A stretch of DNA of 64,000 nucleotides from Streptomyces antimicrobicus (GTDB lineage: Bacteria; Actinomycetota; Actinomycetes; Streptomycetales; Streptomycetaceae): positions 20,547-84,546 of the forward strand of contig NZ_JAJAUY010000012.1 of the NCBI RefSeq assembly GCF_020532625.1, read 5' to 3'. The notes under the pieces are model-generated. The model ran no database searches. It was given only the letters and a program-made list of their open reading frames with translations, and had not been told where the DNA came from. This document shows positions 1-8,801 of this stretch, piece after piece. Numbering within the stretch: the stretch's first letter is position 1; each line of letters starts with the position of its first letter. A program made the position numbers and the translations under genes.

Positions 1-345
1 CCGGAGCCGGAGGCGGACTACCGCGCCTGGCACCGCGGTCGCGCCCGCAACGACTTCGGGCTCGGCGCGGTCCGCCTGGTCCAGGTCCGCCCCGACACCT
101 GGGTCGCGAACATGGTGGGCCAGCGCGGCATACGCACGGGCAGCTCGGGCGTGCCGATCCGCTACGAGGCGTTGGAGCGCTGCCTGACGGCCCTCGCGGA
201 CCACGCCCTCGATCAGGGCGCTTCCGTGCACATGCCGCGCATAGGGTGCGGTCTGGCCGGCGGGAAGTGGTCACGCGTGGAGCCGCTCGTCGAACGGGCG
301 TTGTGCGCGAAGGGCATAGCCGTGACGGTCTACGACCACGCCTGA
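1..345 (+). CDS. Macrodomain protein, 5' end outside window
   Basis: The reading frame is open from base 1, so the N-terminus is missing; 114 codons remain before TGA. The visible part ends in a macrodomain signature: a VANMVGQRG segment (about visible residues 35-43) and the glycine-rich PRIGCGLAGG loop (about 79-88), which in small TARG1/OARD1-like macrodomains contacts the distal ribose and phosphates of ADP-ribose. A likely role is therefore ADP-ribose binding or removal of ADP-ribose from macromolecules. It converges with the P450 gene downstream, with only about 30 bp between them. Substrate cannot be judged from a partial protein. The family call is fairly secure, the enzymatic role is inferred. 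Confidence 0.8.
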   Translation, partial: PEPEADYRAWHRGRARNDFGLGAVRLVQVRPDTWVANMVGQRGIRTGSSGVPIRYEALERCLTALADHALDQGASVHMPRIGCGLAGGKWSRVEPLVERALCAKGIAVTVYDHA

Positions 346-377
346 GGCGGCCCGAAGCGCCCGCCCGGACCGAGGCC

Positions 378-1628
378 TTATGGGCGGGGTCCGGCTGGTG
401 CCGCGACCCCTTCGGGGGTGAACGTCACCGGGAGGGCCTCGGGACCGCGCAGGCCCGCGGGGCGCCAGCGCAGGGCGTGCGGCGGGACCGCCAGGGCGAG
501 GTCGGGCAGCCGGCGCAGGGCGGTGCCGATGGCGATCTGCCCTTCGAGGCGCGCCAGGGGTGCGCCCAGGCAGTAGTGGATGCCGTGGCCGAAGGCGAGG
601 TGGGCGTTGTCCTGGCGGGTGATGTCGAGGCGGTCGGGGTCCGGGAAGCGGGACGGGTCACGGTCGGCGATGGCGGAGGCGATCAGTACGGTGGCGCCCC
701 GCGGGACGGTGACGCCCCCGATCTCCGCGTCCTCGCGGGCGAACCGGGCGATGCCGGGGTTGACCGGGCCGTCGTAGCGGAGGAACTCCTCGATCGCGCC
801 CGGCAGGAGGTCCGGGTCGGAACGCAGCAGCGCGAGTTGGTCGGGGTGGGTGAGGAGGGCGGCGATGCCGCTGCCGATCAGGTTGACGGTGGTGATGTAG
901 CCGGCGACCAGCAGCAGGAACACCATCGCGATCAGCTCGTCCTCGGTCAGCCGCTGGTCCGCGTCCCGGGCGGTGGTCAGCGCGCTGAGCAGGTCGTCGC
1001 CGGGGTGGGCGCGCTTGTCCTGGACGAGTCCGGTGATGTAGCCGCGCATGTGCTGCCACGCCTCGTTCAGCACGGCCGGGTCGGGCGGCTCCGCGCCCCG
1101 CACGATCATGCGGTCGGTCCAGTGCTGGAAGTCGTGGCGGTCGTCGACGGGCACGCCGAGCAGTTCACTGATGACCGTGACGGGCAGGGGGAGGGCGAAG
1201 TCCGCGATGAGGTCGGCGTGGCCGGCAGGGACGACGGCGTCCAGCAGGCGGTCGGTGAGGGCCTGGATCCGAGGCCTCATTCCGGCCACGCGGCGCGCGG
1301 TGAACGCCTTGGAGACCAGCCGCCGCAGGCGGGTGTGGTCGGGCGGGTCGCTGCGGAGCATGGTGCTGAGCATCGACTCCCGCTCGGTCTCGGGCAGCTG
1401 CCGCAGCAGCCGGGTGTCGGAGGCGTCGCGTACGTCGCTGCTCAGGCGCGGGTCGGACAGGGCCGCGAGCCCGTCGTCGTAGCGGGTGACCAGCCAGGCC
1501 TCCAGCCCACCGGCGATGACGGCACGGCGCACCGGGCCCTCCTCGCGCAGTCGCCGGTACAGCGGGAACGGGTCGGCGACGAAGGCCGGGTCGGCGTACG
1601 GCAGGGGGACCGGCGGCTGATCCGTCAT
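378..1628 (-). CDS. Cytochrome P450
   Basis: A 416-residue soluble bacterial P450 of class I type, needing ferredoxin partners encoded elsewhere. Visible motifs: I-helix AGYITT (about residues 241-246) with the oxygen-activating Thr, the ExxR pair in EEFLRY (about 280), and the heme-ligand loop FGHGIHYCLG with the axial Cys near residue 351. The I-helix has Tyr-Ile where many family members have His-Glu. The ATG at 1628 (MTDQPP) is chosen because the conserved N-terminal DPAFVADPFPLYRRLR follows directly; the frame remains open further upstream but overlaps the repeat-protein gene in another frame. It resembles CYP107-type actinobacterial enzymes. Substrate unknown. No redox partner is adjacent. 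Confidence 0.93.
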   Translation of the reverse strand: MTDQPPVPLPYADPAFVADPFPLYRRLREEGPVRRAVIAGGLEAWLVTRYDDGLAALSDPRLSSDVRDASDTRLLRQLPETERESMLSTMLRSDPPDHTRLRRLVSKAFTARRVAGMRPRIQALTDRLLDAVVPAGHADLIADFALPLPVTVISELLGVPVDDRHDFQHWTDRMIVRGAEPPDPAVLNEAWQHMRGYITGLVQDKRAHPGDDLLSALTTARDADQRLTEDELIAMVFLLLVAGYITTVNLIGSGIAALLTHPDQLALLRSDPDLLPGAIEEFLRYDGPVNPGIARFAREDAEIGGVTVPRGATVLIASAIADRDPSRFPDPDRLDITRQDNAHLAFGHGIHYCLGAPLARLEGQIAIGTALRRLPDLALAVPPHALRWRPAGLRGPEALPVTFTPEGVAAPAGPRP

Positions 1629-1728
1629 GGCGTCGCCTCCCGGGGCTCGGTCATGGGCTCGGTCATGGTGTCGCCTCCGAAGGTCCGGCGTGCCCGTCGA
1701 GGCCAGGGACGAGGATATATGCCGTTTG

Positions 1729-3927
1729 TTAACGACTGTCCGGTTCCGGTCGCGTCTCGCGGGTCGCGCAGGCGGCCATGGCGCGGATGACCGGCACCGG
1801 AATGCCCGGGTTGCGGGCGGCGGTGGCCGCCGTGCGGGGGTCGCGGAGCCGGGCCGCCAGGGCGGCGGCCGGCAGGGCGCGCTCACCGAGCGCGGCCGCG
1901 CGAACGGCAGAGTCGGGGTCCTCGGTGAGCCGGACGGCGTCGGCGAGGGCGAGCCGCGGGTCCTCGGCGGCCCGGAAGCGCACCTCCGGGTCCCGGTCAC
2001 GGGCGAACCGGGCGACGAGCTCCGGGGTCGAGCGCGGGTCGTCCAGCGCGAGCCGCCGCATCCGCCCGTGCGGGTCGTCCGCGAACCGCAGGAGGCCTTC
2101 GCGGGGGAAGTTGGGGTGCGTGCGGGGCCGGCCGGGGAACGAGAGACTGCCGGTCCACCACGTCCAGATCCGCAGCAGCATCTCGGCGGGTGCGTCGTCG
2201 CAGGACTCGGCGAGGAAGAGTTGCACCACATGGTCGGTGTCCCAGGCCAGGCGCTGGACCACGTCGGGCGGGAGCCGCCGGGCCCGGGCGACGCTGCGGC
2301 GGACGAGGACGTGGGAGGAGGCGGCGAGGCGGCGCATCGCCACGGGGTCGTCGTGCTGTTCCACGACCCACGGGAGGGCATGGGTGCGGGTGCCCGGGTC
2401 GATGTCCACGGGGACCGCGGCCCGCTGGTCCTCGGTGAGATCGGGGCGGAGCGCGACCACGTGCCGGACGCAGCCGTCGGCGTCCGCCGCGAGCCGGGCC
2501 ACCGCCTCCCGGGAGAGCCGGGTGTTGCCGGCGAGCGCCTCACGCAGGCGGCCGTCGGCGGTGTCGAGGAGGTGCGCGACGAGGTCCGGGGCCAGCAGGC
2601 ACCGCCGCACGGCCTGCTCCCCCAACCCCTCGGCCTCGAACACGGCGCGGGACAGCGGGACCTGCTCGTGGTGGCGGAGCCGGGCGGCCGCCCGTACGGC
2701 GGCCGCCTCGTCGGTGAGGAGCGCCTGGCGGCGTTCCGGACTCAGGGCGGTCCATGCCGCCGTGCGGCAGGCGTCCGCCCGGACCCGCGCGTCGGGGTCC
2801 TTGGTGAGGCCGGTGGCGAGGCGGGCGGGCAGGCAGGTCAGGCGCGCCGCCTCGGCCCGCACGCGCGGGGAGGGGTCGGCGACCAGGAGCGCGCAGATGT
2901 GCTCCGCCAGGGCGGCACCGTGGTCGGCGGCGATCGAGGTGAGGATCCACCGCTCGCGCTCGGTGGCAGCCGCGTGCAGCAGGCGGGTCCAGTGGGCCGG
3001 GGTGAGGTCCCGCCCGAAGTCGGCGACCGCCAGCCTGACCTTCGGGTCGTCCTGCGTCACGGCCAGCTCGACGCGTTCGTCCGGCGGGAGCAGGTGGATC
3101 AGCGCGGTGCGGTGGCGGATCAGGGTGCGGCGCACGTCGTGGGGGGTGTTCCGGTTCCTGAGGAGCCCCTCGACCCAGCCGTCGACCACCGCGGGGGCGG
3201 GGCCCTGGCCGGGGGCGGGGCCGGGGGCGGGGCCCGGGCCGGGCAGGAAGGCGGCCCAGACAGCTGCGCCCTGTTCGGGGGTCTCGCGGGCGGCGGCCTC
3301 GGCCGCCGCCGCGATCCGGCCGCTCACTCCGGTCACCACCAGGGCCCGTCGCCTCGGGGGCGTGGAGGTCGCCGGTGGCGTCGCGGGCAGGGCCGCTGCC
3401 GCGAAGGTCTCGCCGTCCGTGGTCGCCAGGAGCAGGCCGCGCGGATCGGGTTCGGTGCCCGTGAGCAGGCCGGCGACGGCCGGGACGGGGTCGGCGGCGA
3501 GGACCCGGACCCGCCGCCAGGCGCCGACCCCGCGGCGACCGGCCGGGGCGTACGGCCCCTCGAAGGCGAGCAGGAACTCCTGCCTTCCCCGCAGCACGAG
3601 CCGAGCCGCCTCCACCGCGGTGACCCCGACGGCACCAGCCGCCTCGGCGAGCGCGCATCCACCCGGCCCGGCCTGGCCGAGGGCACCTTCCCCAGCCGCC
3701 TCGGCACGGGCCCGGGCGAGCGCGTCTTCCCCAGCCGCCTCGGCACTGGCCCGGGCAAGGGCGTCTTCGCCCGAAGCGGACTCGGCCGCGCTGGTGGTCA
3801 GGAGGCGGCGGGCCGTCTGCGGTGGGCGTACCCCTGGGACGTGCCACGTCCCCAGGGGCTCCAGGCGCATGCGGGAGAGCAGCGCCTCATAGGAGTCCTC
3901 GCCGCGCTGTCCGTGCTCGTCGCCCAT
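1729..3927 (-). CDS. Leucine-rich-variant/HEAT-like repeat protein
   Basis: A 732-residue cytosolic protein. From about residue 270 to the end it is built of short alpha-helical repeats of the form 'DPxxxVRxxAAxxxxLPxxxxxxLAxD', typical of the leucine-rich-variant (LRV)/HEAT-like repeat proteins common in Streptomyces. Such solenoids are protein-binding scaffolds. The N-terminal part (about 45-85) holds a low-complexity duplication, EDALARA-type units, encoded by near-identical tandem DNA at about 3,640-3,780. No enzymatic motif, signal peptide or membrane segment is seen. It precedes the P450 on the same strand with a 100-bp gap that contains the AT-rich TATATG/TTAAC stretch, so co-transcription is uncertain. 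Function unknown. Confidence 0.8.
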   Translation of the reverse strand: MGDEHGQRGEDSYEALLSRMRLEPLGTWHVPGVRPPQTARRLLTTSAAESASGEDALARASAEAAGEDALARARAEAAGEGALGQAGPGGCALAEAAGAVGVTAVEAARLVLRGRQEFLLAFEGPYAPAGRRGVGAWRRVRVLAADPVPAVAGLLTGTEPDPRGLLLATTDGETFAAAALPATPPATSTPPRRRALVVTGVSGRIAAAAEAAARETPEQGAAVWAAFLPGPGPAPGPAPGQGPAPAVVDGWVEGLLRNRNTPHDVRRTLIRHRTALIHLLPPDERVELAVTQDDPKVRLAVADFGRDLTPAHWTRLLHAAATERERWILTSIAADHGAALAEHICALLVADPSPRVRAEAARLTCLPARLATGLTKDPDARVRADACRTAAWTALSPERRQALLTDEAAAVRAAARLRHHEQVPLSRAVFEAEGLGEQAVRRCLLAPDLVAHLLDTADGRLREALAGNTRLSREAVARLAADADGCVRHVVALRPDLTEDQRAAVPVDIDPGTRTHALPWVVEQHDDPVAMRRLAASSHVLVRRSVARARRLPPDVVQRLAWDTDHVVQLFLAESCDDAPAEMLLRIWTWWTGSLSFPGRPRTHPNFPREGLLRFADDPHGRMRRLALDDPRSTPELVARFARDRDPEVRFRAAEDPRLALADAVRLTEDPDSAVRAAALGERALPAAALAARLRDPRTAATAARNPGIPVPVIRAMAACATRETRPEPDSR

Positions 3928-4010
3928 GACCGCGACACACCTCCCCCTCAGGTCGGGCCGTCATCCTCCCCCAGGCCCGCGCCGCCCGGTCCGGCGGGGG
4001 GCAAGGTCGG

Positions 4011-4604
4011 CTACGGGGTCGGGCGCAGGCCGGTCAGGAGGACGTTCAGGGCGAGGTCGGTGGCCTCGCTCACGGGGGTGTCGTCGAGGAGGCCGCCGAC
4101 GGCGAGGGTGGCCAGGCCGTGCACCGTCGAGAAGGCGACCTGGGCCAGGCGGATCGGGTCGCCGGGGCGGACCGTGCCGTCCTGCTGGGCCTCGGCGATC
4201 AGTCCGGCGGCGATCTCCAGGGCGCGGTGGCCGAGTTCGCGCAGCTCGTGCCCGGGCTGCGCCTCGTGCTTCGCGGTGAACATCAGCTGCAGCAGCGCGG
4301 CCCGTTCGACCGCGAAGCCGACGTACGCCCGCCCGAGCGCGGTCAGGCGTTGCCCCACCGGCCCGGGGCCGTCGGCGGCGGCCTGCAGCCGCCCGTTGAG
4401 GGCGGTGAAGCCGCCGACCACGAGCGCGTCCAGGACGGCCTGACGGTCGCGGAAGTGCCGGGTCGGAGCGGCGTGGCTGACGCCGAGGTCGCGGGCGAGA
4501 CCGCGCAGGGAGAGTCCGGCGGTGCCGGACTCGGCCAGGACCGCTTCGGCCCGTTCCAGCAGGGCGGACCTGAGGTTGCCGTGGTGGTAGGCGCCTTCGG
4601 GCAC
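4011..4604 (-). CDS. TetR-family repressor
   Basis: A 197-residue regulator with an N-terminal TetR helix-turn-helix (about residues 12-58: GNLRSALLERAEAVLAESG, then LRGLARDLGVSHAAPTRHF) and an alpha-helical C-terminal ligand-binding region (TetR_C_13-like, VAFSTVHGLATLAVGG). The GTG at 4604 is preceded by GGAGGAG, a good ribosome site. It is divergent from the SDR gene at 4722, and the intergenic region carries a promoter with an embedded inverted repeat, so it most likely represses the SDR and itself until a small ligand binds. Ligand unknown. Confidence 0.92.
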   Translation of the reverse strand: MPEGAYHHGNLRSALLERAEAVLAESGTAGLSLRGLARDLGVSHAAPTRHFRDRQAVLDALVVGGFTALNGRLQAAADGPGPVGQRLTALGRAYVGFAVERAALLQLMFTAKHEAQPGHELRELGHRALEIAAGLIAEAQQDGTVRPGDPIRLAQVAFSTVHGLATLAVGGLLDDTPVSEATDLALNVLLTGLRPTP

Positions 4605-4649
4605 TGAGCTCTCCTCCGGGGACGGTCACGACGAGGCGAATGTTGGCGG

Positions 4650-4680
4650 TTGACTACAATGTTTGCGGATGCCTACATTG
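4650..4680 (+). promoter_or_regulatory. SDR promoter with embedded TetR operator
   Basis: TTGACT (4650-4655) and TACATT (4674-4679) form a -35/-10 pair with an 18-bp spacer, reading toward the SDR. Inside it lies the inverted repeat CAATGT (4657-4662)-N12-ACATTG (4675-4680), whose right arm overlaps the -10. A protein bound there would block RNA polymerase. The spot is clearly more AT-rich than its surroundings. Seen directly; the assignment to the neighbouring TetR is inference. Confidence 0.6.
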
Positions 4681-4721
4681 ATTATGTCGCACCGTGGGGC
4701 GGCAGAACGGGAGCAACCGAC

Positions 4722-5513
4722 GTGACCAGCATCTCCTACCGGGGGACCACAGCCCTGATCACCGGTGCCAGCGCCGGCCTCGGCGAGGAGTTCGCCCGCC
4801 AGTGGGCCGAGCGCGGAGCCGACCTCGTGCTCGTCGCCCGCCGGCTGGACCGGCTCGAAACCCTCGCCGCCGAACTGGAGAAGGCGTACGGCGTCACCGC
4901 CACGCCCCTCGCCGCGGACCTCACGCTGCCGGGCGCCGGCGCGGCGCTCCGCACCGAGCTCCGGGAGCGCGGCATCCGCGTGCAGACGCTCGTCAACAAC
5001 GCGGGGTTCGGCAGTCACGGGGCCTTCCTCGACCAGGAGCCCGGCGAGATCGCCCGCATGATCCAGCTCAACATCGGCGCGGTCGCCGAACTGTCCCGGG
5101 CCTTCCTCCCCGACCTGGTGGCCGACGGCCGGGGCGCCCTGGTGAACGTGGCGAGCACGGCCGCCTACCAGCCCACGCCCGCCATGGCGGTCTACGGCGC
5201 GACCAAGGCGTTCGTGCTCAACCTCACCGAGGCGCTGGCCTACGAGACGCGCCGGTCGGCGCTGCGCGTGCTCGCGGTCTCGCCCGGCCCGGTCAGCACC
5301 GAGTTCTTCGACGTGGTCGGCACCCAGGACGCGGCGGTCGGCCGGATGGCCACGCCCGCCGAGGTGGTGACGGCGGCCCGCCGCGCGCTGGAGCGCCGTA
5401 GCACCCCGCCGAGCGTCGTCGCCGGACTCGGCACCCACCTGTCGGCGCTGGCGTCCCGCTTCGTCCCGCGCCGCGTGGCCCTGACGGTCGCGGGTCGCGC
5501 CCTCAAGGCCTGA
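4722..5513 (+). CDS. Short-chain dehydrogenase/reductase (classical SDR)
   Basis: A 263-residue NAD(P)-dependent oxidoreductase. It has the Rossmann motif TGASAGLG (about residues 13-20), the structural NNAG, the catalytic Ser in NVASTAAY and the Tyr/Lys pair in YGATK (about 157-161). The frame is open upstream to 4650, but GTG 4722 is chosen because it follows ACGGGAG at a proper distance and the fold begins there; an upstream start would lie within the promoter. The family is often annotated as DltE-like or ketoacyl-reductase-like SDR. It is divergent from, and probably controlled by, the TetR repressor at 4011-4604. Substrate unknown. Confidence 0.93.
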   Translation: MTSISYRGTTALITGASAGLGEEFARQWAERGADLVLVARRLDRLETLAAELEKAYGVTATPLAADLTLPGAGAALRTELRERGIRVQTLVNNAGFGSHGAFLDQEPGEIARMIQLNIGAVAELSRAFLPDLVADGRGALVNVASTAAYQPTPAMAVYGATKAFVLNLTEALAYETRRSALRVLAVSPGPVSTEFFDVVGTQDAAVGRMATPAEVVTAARRALERRSTPPSVVAGLGTHLSALASRFVPRRVALTVAGRALKA

Positions 5514-5637
5514 CGTTCGGGGTCGCGCCCGCGGGGTCTGACGGCGCGACGGCCCTCATCAGCGGTACGGGCCCGCCCCGTGCTCGTACGCCGGAGCGGA
5601 GCGGCCCTGCGTACGGGGCGGAGGAGGGCGAGCGGCG

Positions 5638-5830
5638 TCAACCGCCCTCCGGCAGCCGCCGTTCGAGGTCGCGCAGGTCCTTGCCCAGCGAGGAGCGGAC
5701 CTTGCGCCCCAGGTGCGGCCTCACGGACGCCCTGGGTCCGCTCGGTGTCGTGCCGCCGGTCCATGGCGTACGCCGCCACCCGGTCCGGTGGGAGCGGGAT
5801 CACCCGTTCGGCCGTCACATCGATCGGCAT
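5638..5830 (-). pseudogene. Remnant of an SRPBCC (polyketide cyclase/START-like) gene
   Basis: Starting at ATG 5830 the sequence reads MPIDVTAERVIPLPPDRVAAYAMD, the typical start of actinobacterial SRPBCC-domain proteins. After about 36 codons the reading shifts by one base, and the new frame reads PHLGRKVRSSLGKDLRDLERRLPEGG then stops at 5638, the typical C-terminal helix of the same family. The central 80-100 residues that form the cavity are missing. This is best explained by an internal deletion out of frame. If read without the shift, the frame runs on antisense into the SDR gene. Family assignment of the two ends is by my recognition; the frame change is seen directly. Confidence 0.7.
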
Positions 5831-5884
5831 CGGCTGCTCCTGGCCGGGGGACCGTCCCGGACGTCCGTGCGAGGCCGCGGCGGT

Positions 5885-6535
5885 TCACACCGGGCGGACG
5901 AACGCGGCGAGCTCGACGTCGTCCGGGTCGCAGACGTTGAAGACCGCCGGGGAGCCGTCGGCCTTGGTCACCTTGACCGTGCGGTCGACGTCCTTGGGCA
6001 GGGCGAACTGCACCGACGACGCCTGGACGGCGCACACCTCGCGGCCGGAGGCCGAGCCCTCGTCGTTGACGTCCTCGTAGTGGACGTACGCCGACGCCGA
6101 CTGACCCGGCTTGAGGTCGACCGCGTCGGTGCTGCTCCCGGCGTTGTCCACCATGACCGGGCCGGCCTTGCCCTGGTCGTCCTTGGCGGTCAGCGTCGAC
6201 GGGCCGACGATGGTGCACGGCGCGCTCGACGCGTTCGTCACCGTGAGCACCGCGGCTGCCGGTTGCTGCGGGCTGGAGTGGTGGGGCGAGACGGCGAAGC
6301 GCACGGTGGTGTTCTTCGTCGTGCAGGCGGCCATCACCCCGTCGTCTCCCCCGGCCGCCTTGCCGGGAGTCGCCGAGGCCGACGCCGGGGCGCCGGAAGT
6401 GGCGCCGGCGGGACTCGCCGGCGCGCTGGCCGACGTACTGGCCGAGGCCTTGGTCCCGTCGCCCGACCCGCAGGCGGTCATTCCGAGCCCCGCCACCAGG
6501 ATTCCGGCGACGGCAGCGGCACATCGCATACGCAT
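5885..6535 (-). CDS. DUF4232-type secreted lipoprotein
   Basis: A 216-residue predicted lipoprotein. MRMR, a hydrophobic stretch and the lipobox MTAC give cleavage before Cys about 21, followed by a Ser/Ala/Thr/Pro-rich linker (about 25-60) and a beta-rich domain with CTTKNTTVRFAVSP and TNASSAPCTIVG, features of the DUF4232 family abundant in Streptomyces. ATG 6535 is chosen because GAGGGA lies 7 bases upstream and the signal peptide begins there, although the frame stays open further back. It is anchored outside the membrane; its molecular function is unknown. About 266 bp without a gene separate it from the ABC permease. Confidence 0.88.
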   Translation of the reverse strand: MRMRCAAAVAGILVAGLGMTACGSGDGTKASASTSASAPASPAGATSGAPASASATPGKAAGGDDGVMAACTTKNTTVRFAVSPHHSSPQQPAAAVLTVTNASSAPCTIVGPSTLTAKDDQGKAGPVMVDNAGSSTDAVDLKPGQSASAYVHYEDVNDEGSASGREVCAVQASSVQFALPKDVDRTVKVTKADGSPAVFNVCDPDDVELAAFVRPV

Positions 6536-6801
6536 GCTGCATTCCCTCTCGACGCTCGTACCTCGGTGGACACCTGCGTTTCCAGCCGTAACGACTCCCG
6601 CAGGCGCCACCGGCCCGGTTCGGCCCGGCCGCGCCACCCTCCCACGGCACGCCGCCGTTCCACCCCGGCCGCCCGACCTCGGCGCGTCGCCGCGCACCGC
6701 ACGGCGCCGCACCGGGCGGCCGGGCTCCGGTTCGGAAAGCGGAGGCGGGGGCGGAGGAGTCCGTGCCGCCCGCCCCTTCCCCCGCCCCTGTGTTCCCGGT
6801 G

Positions 6802-8001
6802 TCACGTCGCCTGGAGGGCCAGGGTCGGGGACAGGCGGGAGGCGCGGACGGCTGGGTAGAGCCCGGCCAGGGTTCCGATCGCCAGGGTGGAGGCGAAGCC
6901 TCCGGTGACCGCCCACCAGGGGACCACCCAGGGGAGGTCCCCGATGCGGGCGTAGACCCCGGTGGCGGCGGCGCCGAGGGCGATGCCCGCGAGGCCGCCG
7001 AGCCCGGACAGCAGCAGGGACTCGGTGACGAACTGGATGCGGATCTGGCCCCGGGTCGCGCCGAGCGAGCGGCGCAGGCCGATCTCGTGGCGGCGCTCCA
7101 GCACCGAGATGATCATCGTGTTGGCCACGCCGACCCCGCCCACCAGCAGGGCGATGCCGCCCAGCCCGAGCAGGAGCGTGCTGAACGCGCCCTCCGTGGC
7201 GGCCTTGGCCTGCAGGGCCGCGGACGGGTCCGTGACCGACACCGTGGTCGGGCTCTGCGGGTTGGCCGTCCGCGCGATCAGGGCGCGTACCTGTGCCACC
7301 CGGTCGTCCGCCGAGCGTTCGTAGACGGCGGTGGGGTGGCCGTCGAAGGCGAAGAGCTGTTCGGCGGCCTGCCAGCCGATCAGCGCGGAGCGTTCGATCT
7401 CGGGGGCGAGCGGCACCGGGTCCAGGATCCCGATGACCGTGAAGTACCGCCCCCCGATGAACACTTGCGCCCCCACGCCGGTGATGCCGAGCCGCTCGGC
7501 CGTGACGTGGCCCAGGACCACGGACGGGTAGCGGGAGGTGGCGTCGTTCAGCCAGGTGCCCGTACGCATCCGGGCGCGCAGCACGCCCAGCAGGTCGTCC
7601 TTGGCCGCCTTCAGGGCGATGCCGCCGGTCTCCTCCTTGGGGATCCGTTCGGAGCGGCGCACCGCTTCCGGGACGTCGCCCGTGGTGCCCACCGACCGGA
7701 CCCCTTCGATGCGGGAGATCATCCCGGGGGCCTCCTTGGGCAGTTTGGTGTCCTGACCCGCGAACATCGACTGGCCGGGCGTCACGACCAGCATGTTCGT
7801 GCCCAGCTTGTCGAGCTCCTGGAGGAGCTTGGCCTGGCTGGAGGAGGACACGCCGACGACCGCGATCATCGTCGCGATGCCGATGGCGATGCCGAGCGCG
7901 GACAGGAACACCCGCATCGGGCGGGAGCGGAGCCCGGCCGAGCCGACGTGCAGGACGTCGCGGGGGCCGAGCCGGGGCGGCCGGAGCCGGGTCGTGCTCA
8001 T
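6802..8001 (-). CDS. MacB-like ABC transporter permease (FtsX family)
   Basis: A 399-residue membrane protein with the MacB topology. One N-terminal membrane segment (about 30-55) is followed by a large extracytoplasmic MacB_PCD domain (about 60-270) and an FtsX domain with three C-terminal segments (about 275-395). Typical text is NTMIISVLERRHEIGLRRSLGATRGQIRIQF. The start ATG 8001 overlaps the ATPase stop (ATGA) and has GGGAGG upstream. With the ATPase, fusion protein and lipoprotein it forms an operon for export or for mechanotransmission of a periplasmic-side substrate, probably under the divergent two-component system. Substrate unknown. Confidence 0.93.
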   Translation of the reverse strand: MSTTRLRPPRLGPRDVLHVGSAGLRSRPMRVFLSALGIAIGIATMIAVVGVSSSSQAKLLQELDKLGTNMLVVTPGQSMFAGQDTKLPKEAPGMISRIEGVRSVGTTGDVPEAVRRSERIPKEETGGIALKAAKDDLLGVLRARMRTGTWLNDATSRYPSVVLGHVTAERLGITGVGAQVFIGGRYFTVIGILDPVPLAPEIERSALIGWQAAEQLFAFDGHPTAVYERSADDRVAQVRALIARTANPQSPTTVSVTDPSAALQAKAATEGAFSTLLLGLGGIALLVGGVGVANTMIISVLERRHEIGLRRSLGATRGQIRIQFVTESLLLSGLGGLAGIALGAAATGVYARIGDLPWVVPWWAVTGGFASTLAIGTLAGLYPAVRASRLSPTLALQAT

Positions 8002-8801
8002 GGCGCCTCCCGCGGGCGCCCCGGCTGCGCGTGCCACTCGTCGGAGACGATCCGCCCGTCCCGGATGCGTACGGAGCGGGGCAGGCTCGCCGCGATCTCC
8101 TGGTCGTGGGTGATCACGGCGATGGTGGCGCCGTCGTCGTTCAGTTCGTGGAGCAGTTCCATCACCGAACGCCCGGACGCCGTGTCGAGCGCGCCGGTCG
8201 GTTCGTCGGCGAGCAGCAGGTCCGGCTCGCCGGCCACCGCCCGGGCGATCGCCACGCGCTGCTTCTGCCCGCCGGACAGCTCGTGCGGCCGGTGTTCCAT
8301 CCGGTCGCCGAGGCCTACGCGTTCCAGCGCGGCCGCGGCGCGGCGGCCGCGCTCGGCCCGGGAGAGGCCGCAGTAGAGCAGCCCCTCGGCGACGTTGGCC
8401 TGGGCGCTGATGCCCGGGACCAGATGGAACGACTGGAAGACGAAGCCGACATGGCGCGAGCGCAGCGCCGACAACGCCCGGTCGGACAGCGCGGCCACGT
8501 CGTGGCCGGCGATGGCGACGCGTCCGGCGGTCGGCCGGTCCAGGGTTCCGACGATGTGCAGCAGGGTGGACTTGCCCGAGCCGGACGGGCCGACGATGGC
8601 GAGGAGTTCGCCGTCGAGGACCGTCAGGTCGACTCCGCGCAGGGCCTGGACCCCGCCGGCGTACTCCTTGGTGACCGCGGTCAGTTCGACCACCGGGCGG
8701 GCGTACCGGTCGGGTGGGGTGCGCCGGTCACGTGGAGCGCACGGGTCGGGTGGGGTGGGTGGGGTGGGCGGGGTGGGTGAGGGGCGGGGGTGGGTGGTCA
8801 T
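7998..8801 (-). CDS. MacB/LolD-type ABC transporter ATPase
   Basis: A 267-residue ATP-binding subunit. Walker A GPSGSGKST (about 78-86), Q-loop FVFQSFH, signature LSGGQKQR, Walker B DLLLADEPTGALD and the switch His in VITHD are all intact. The first 40 residues are a proline/threonine-rich extension unusual for this family, encoded by the G-rich tract at 8,751-8,795; the true start might lie further in, but the ATG at 8801 forms an ATGA overlap with the preceding gene. It energises the permease at 6802-8001. Confidence 0.93.
   Translation of the reverse strand: MTTHPRPSPTPPTPPTPPDPCAPRDRRTPPDRYARPVVELTAVTKEYAGGVQALRGVDLTVLDGELLAIVGPSGSGKSTLLHIVGTLDRPTAGRVAIAGHDVAALSDRALSALRSRHVGFVFQSFHLVPGISAQANVAEGLLYCGLSRAERGRRAAAALERVGLGDRMEHRPHELSGGQKQRVAIARAVAGEPDLLLADEPTGALDTASGRSVMELLHELNDDGATIAVITHDQEIAASLPRSVRIRDGRIVSDEWHAQPGRPREAP
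8751..8797 (+). repeat. G-run tract with G-quadruplex potential
   Basis: On the plus strand there are many consecutive runs of three to five G separated by one or two bases, so several overlapping G-quadruplex motifs are possible. The plus strand is the template strand for the ATPase gene; its mRNA is C-rich here and encodes the Pro/Thr-rich N-terminus. Seen directly; any effect on transcription is inference. Confidence 0.7.

Noticed and set aside
1627..4443. 938-codon open frame on the plus strand
   Set aside because: Antisense to the repeat protein and TetR genes; no motif.
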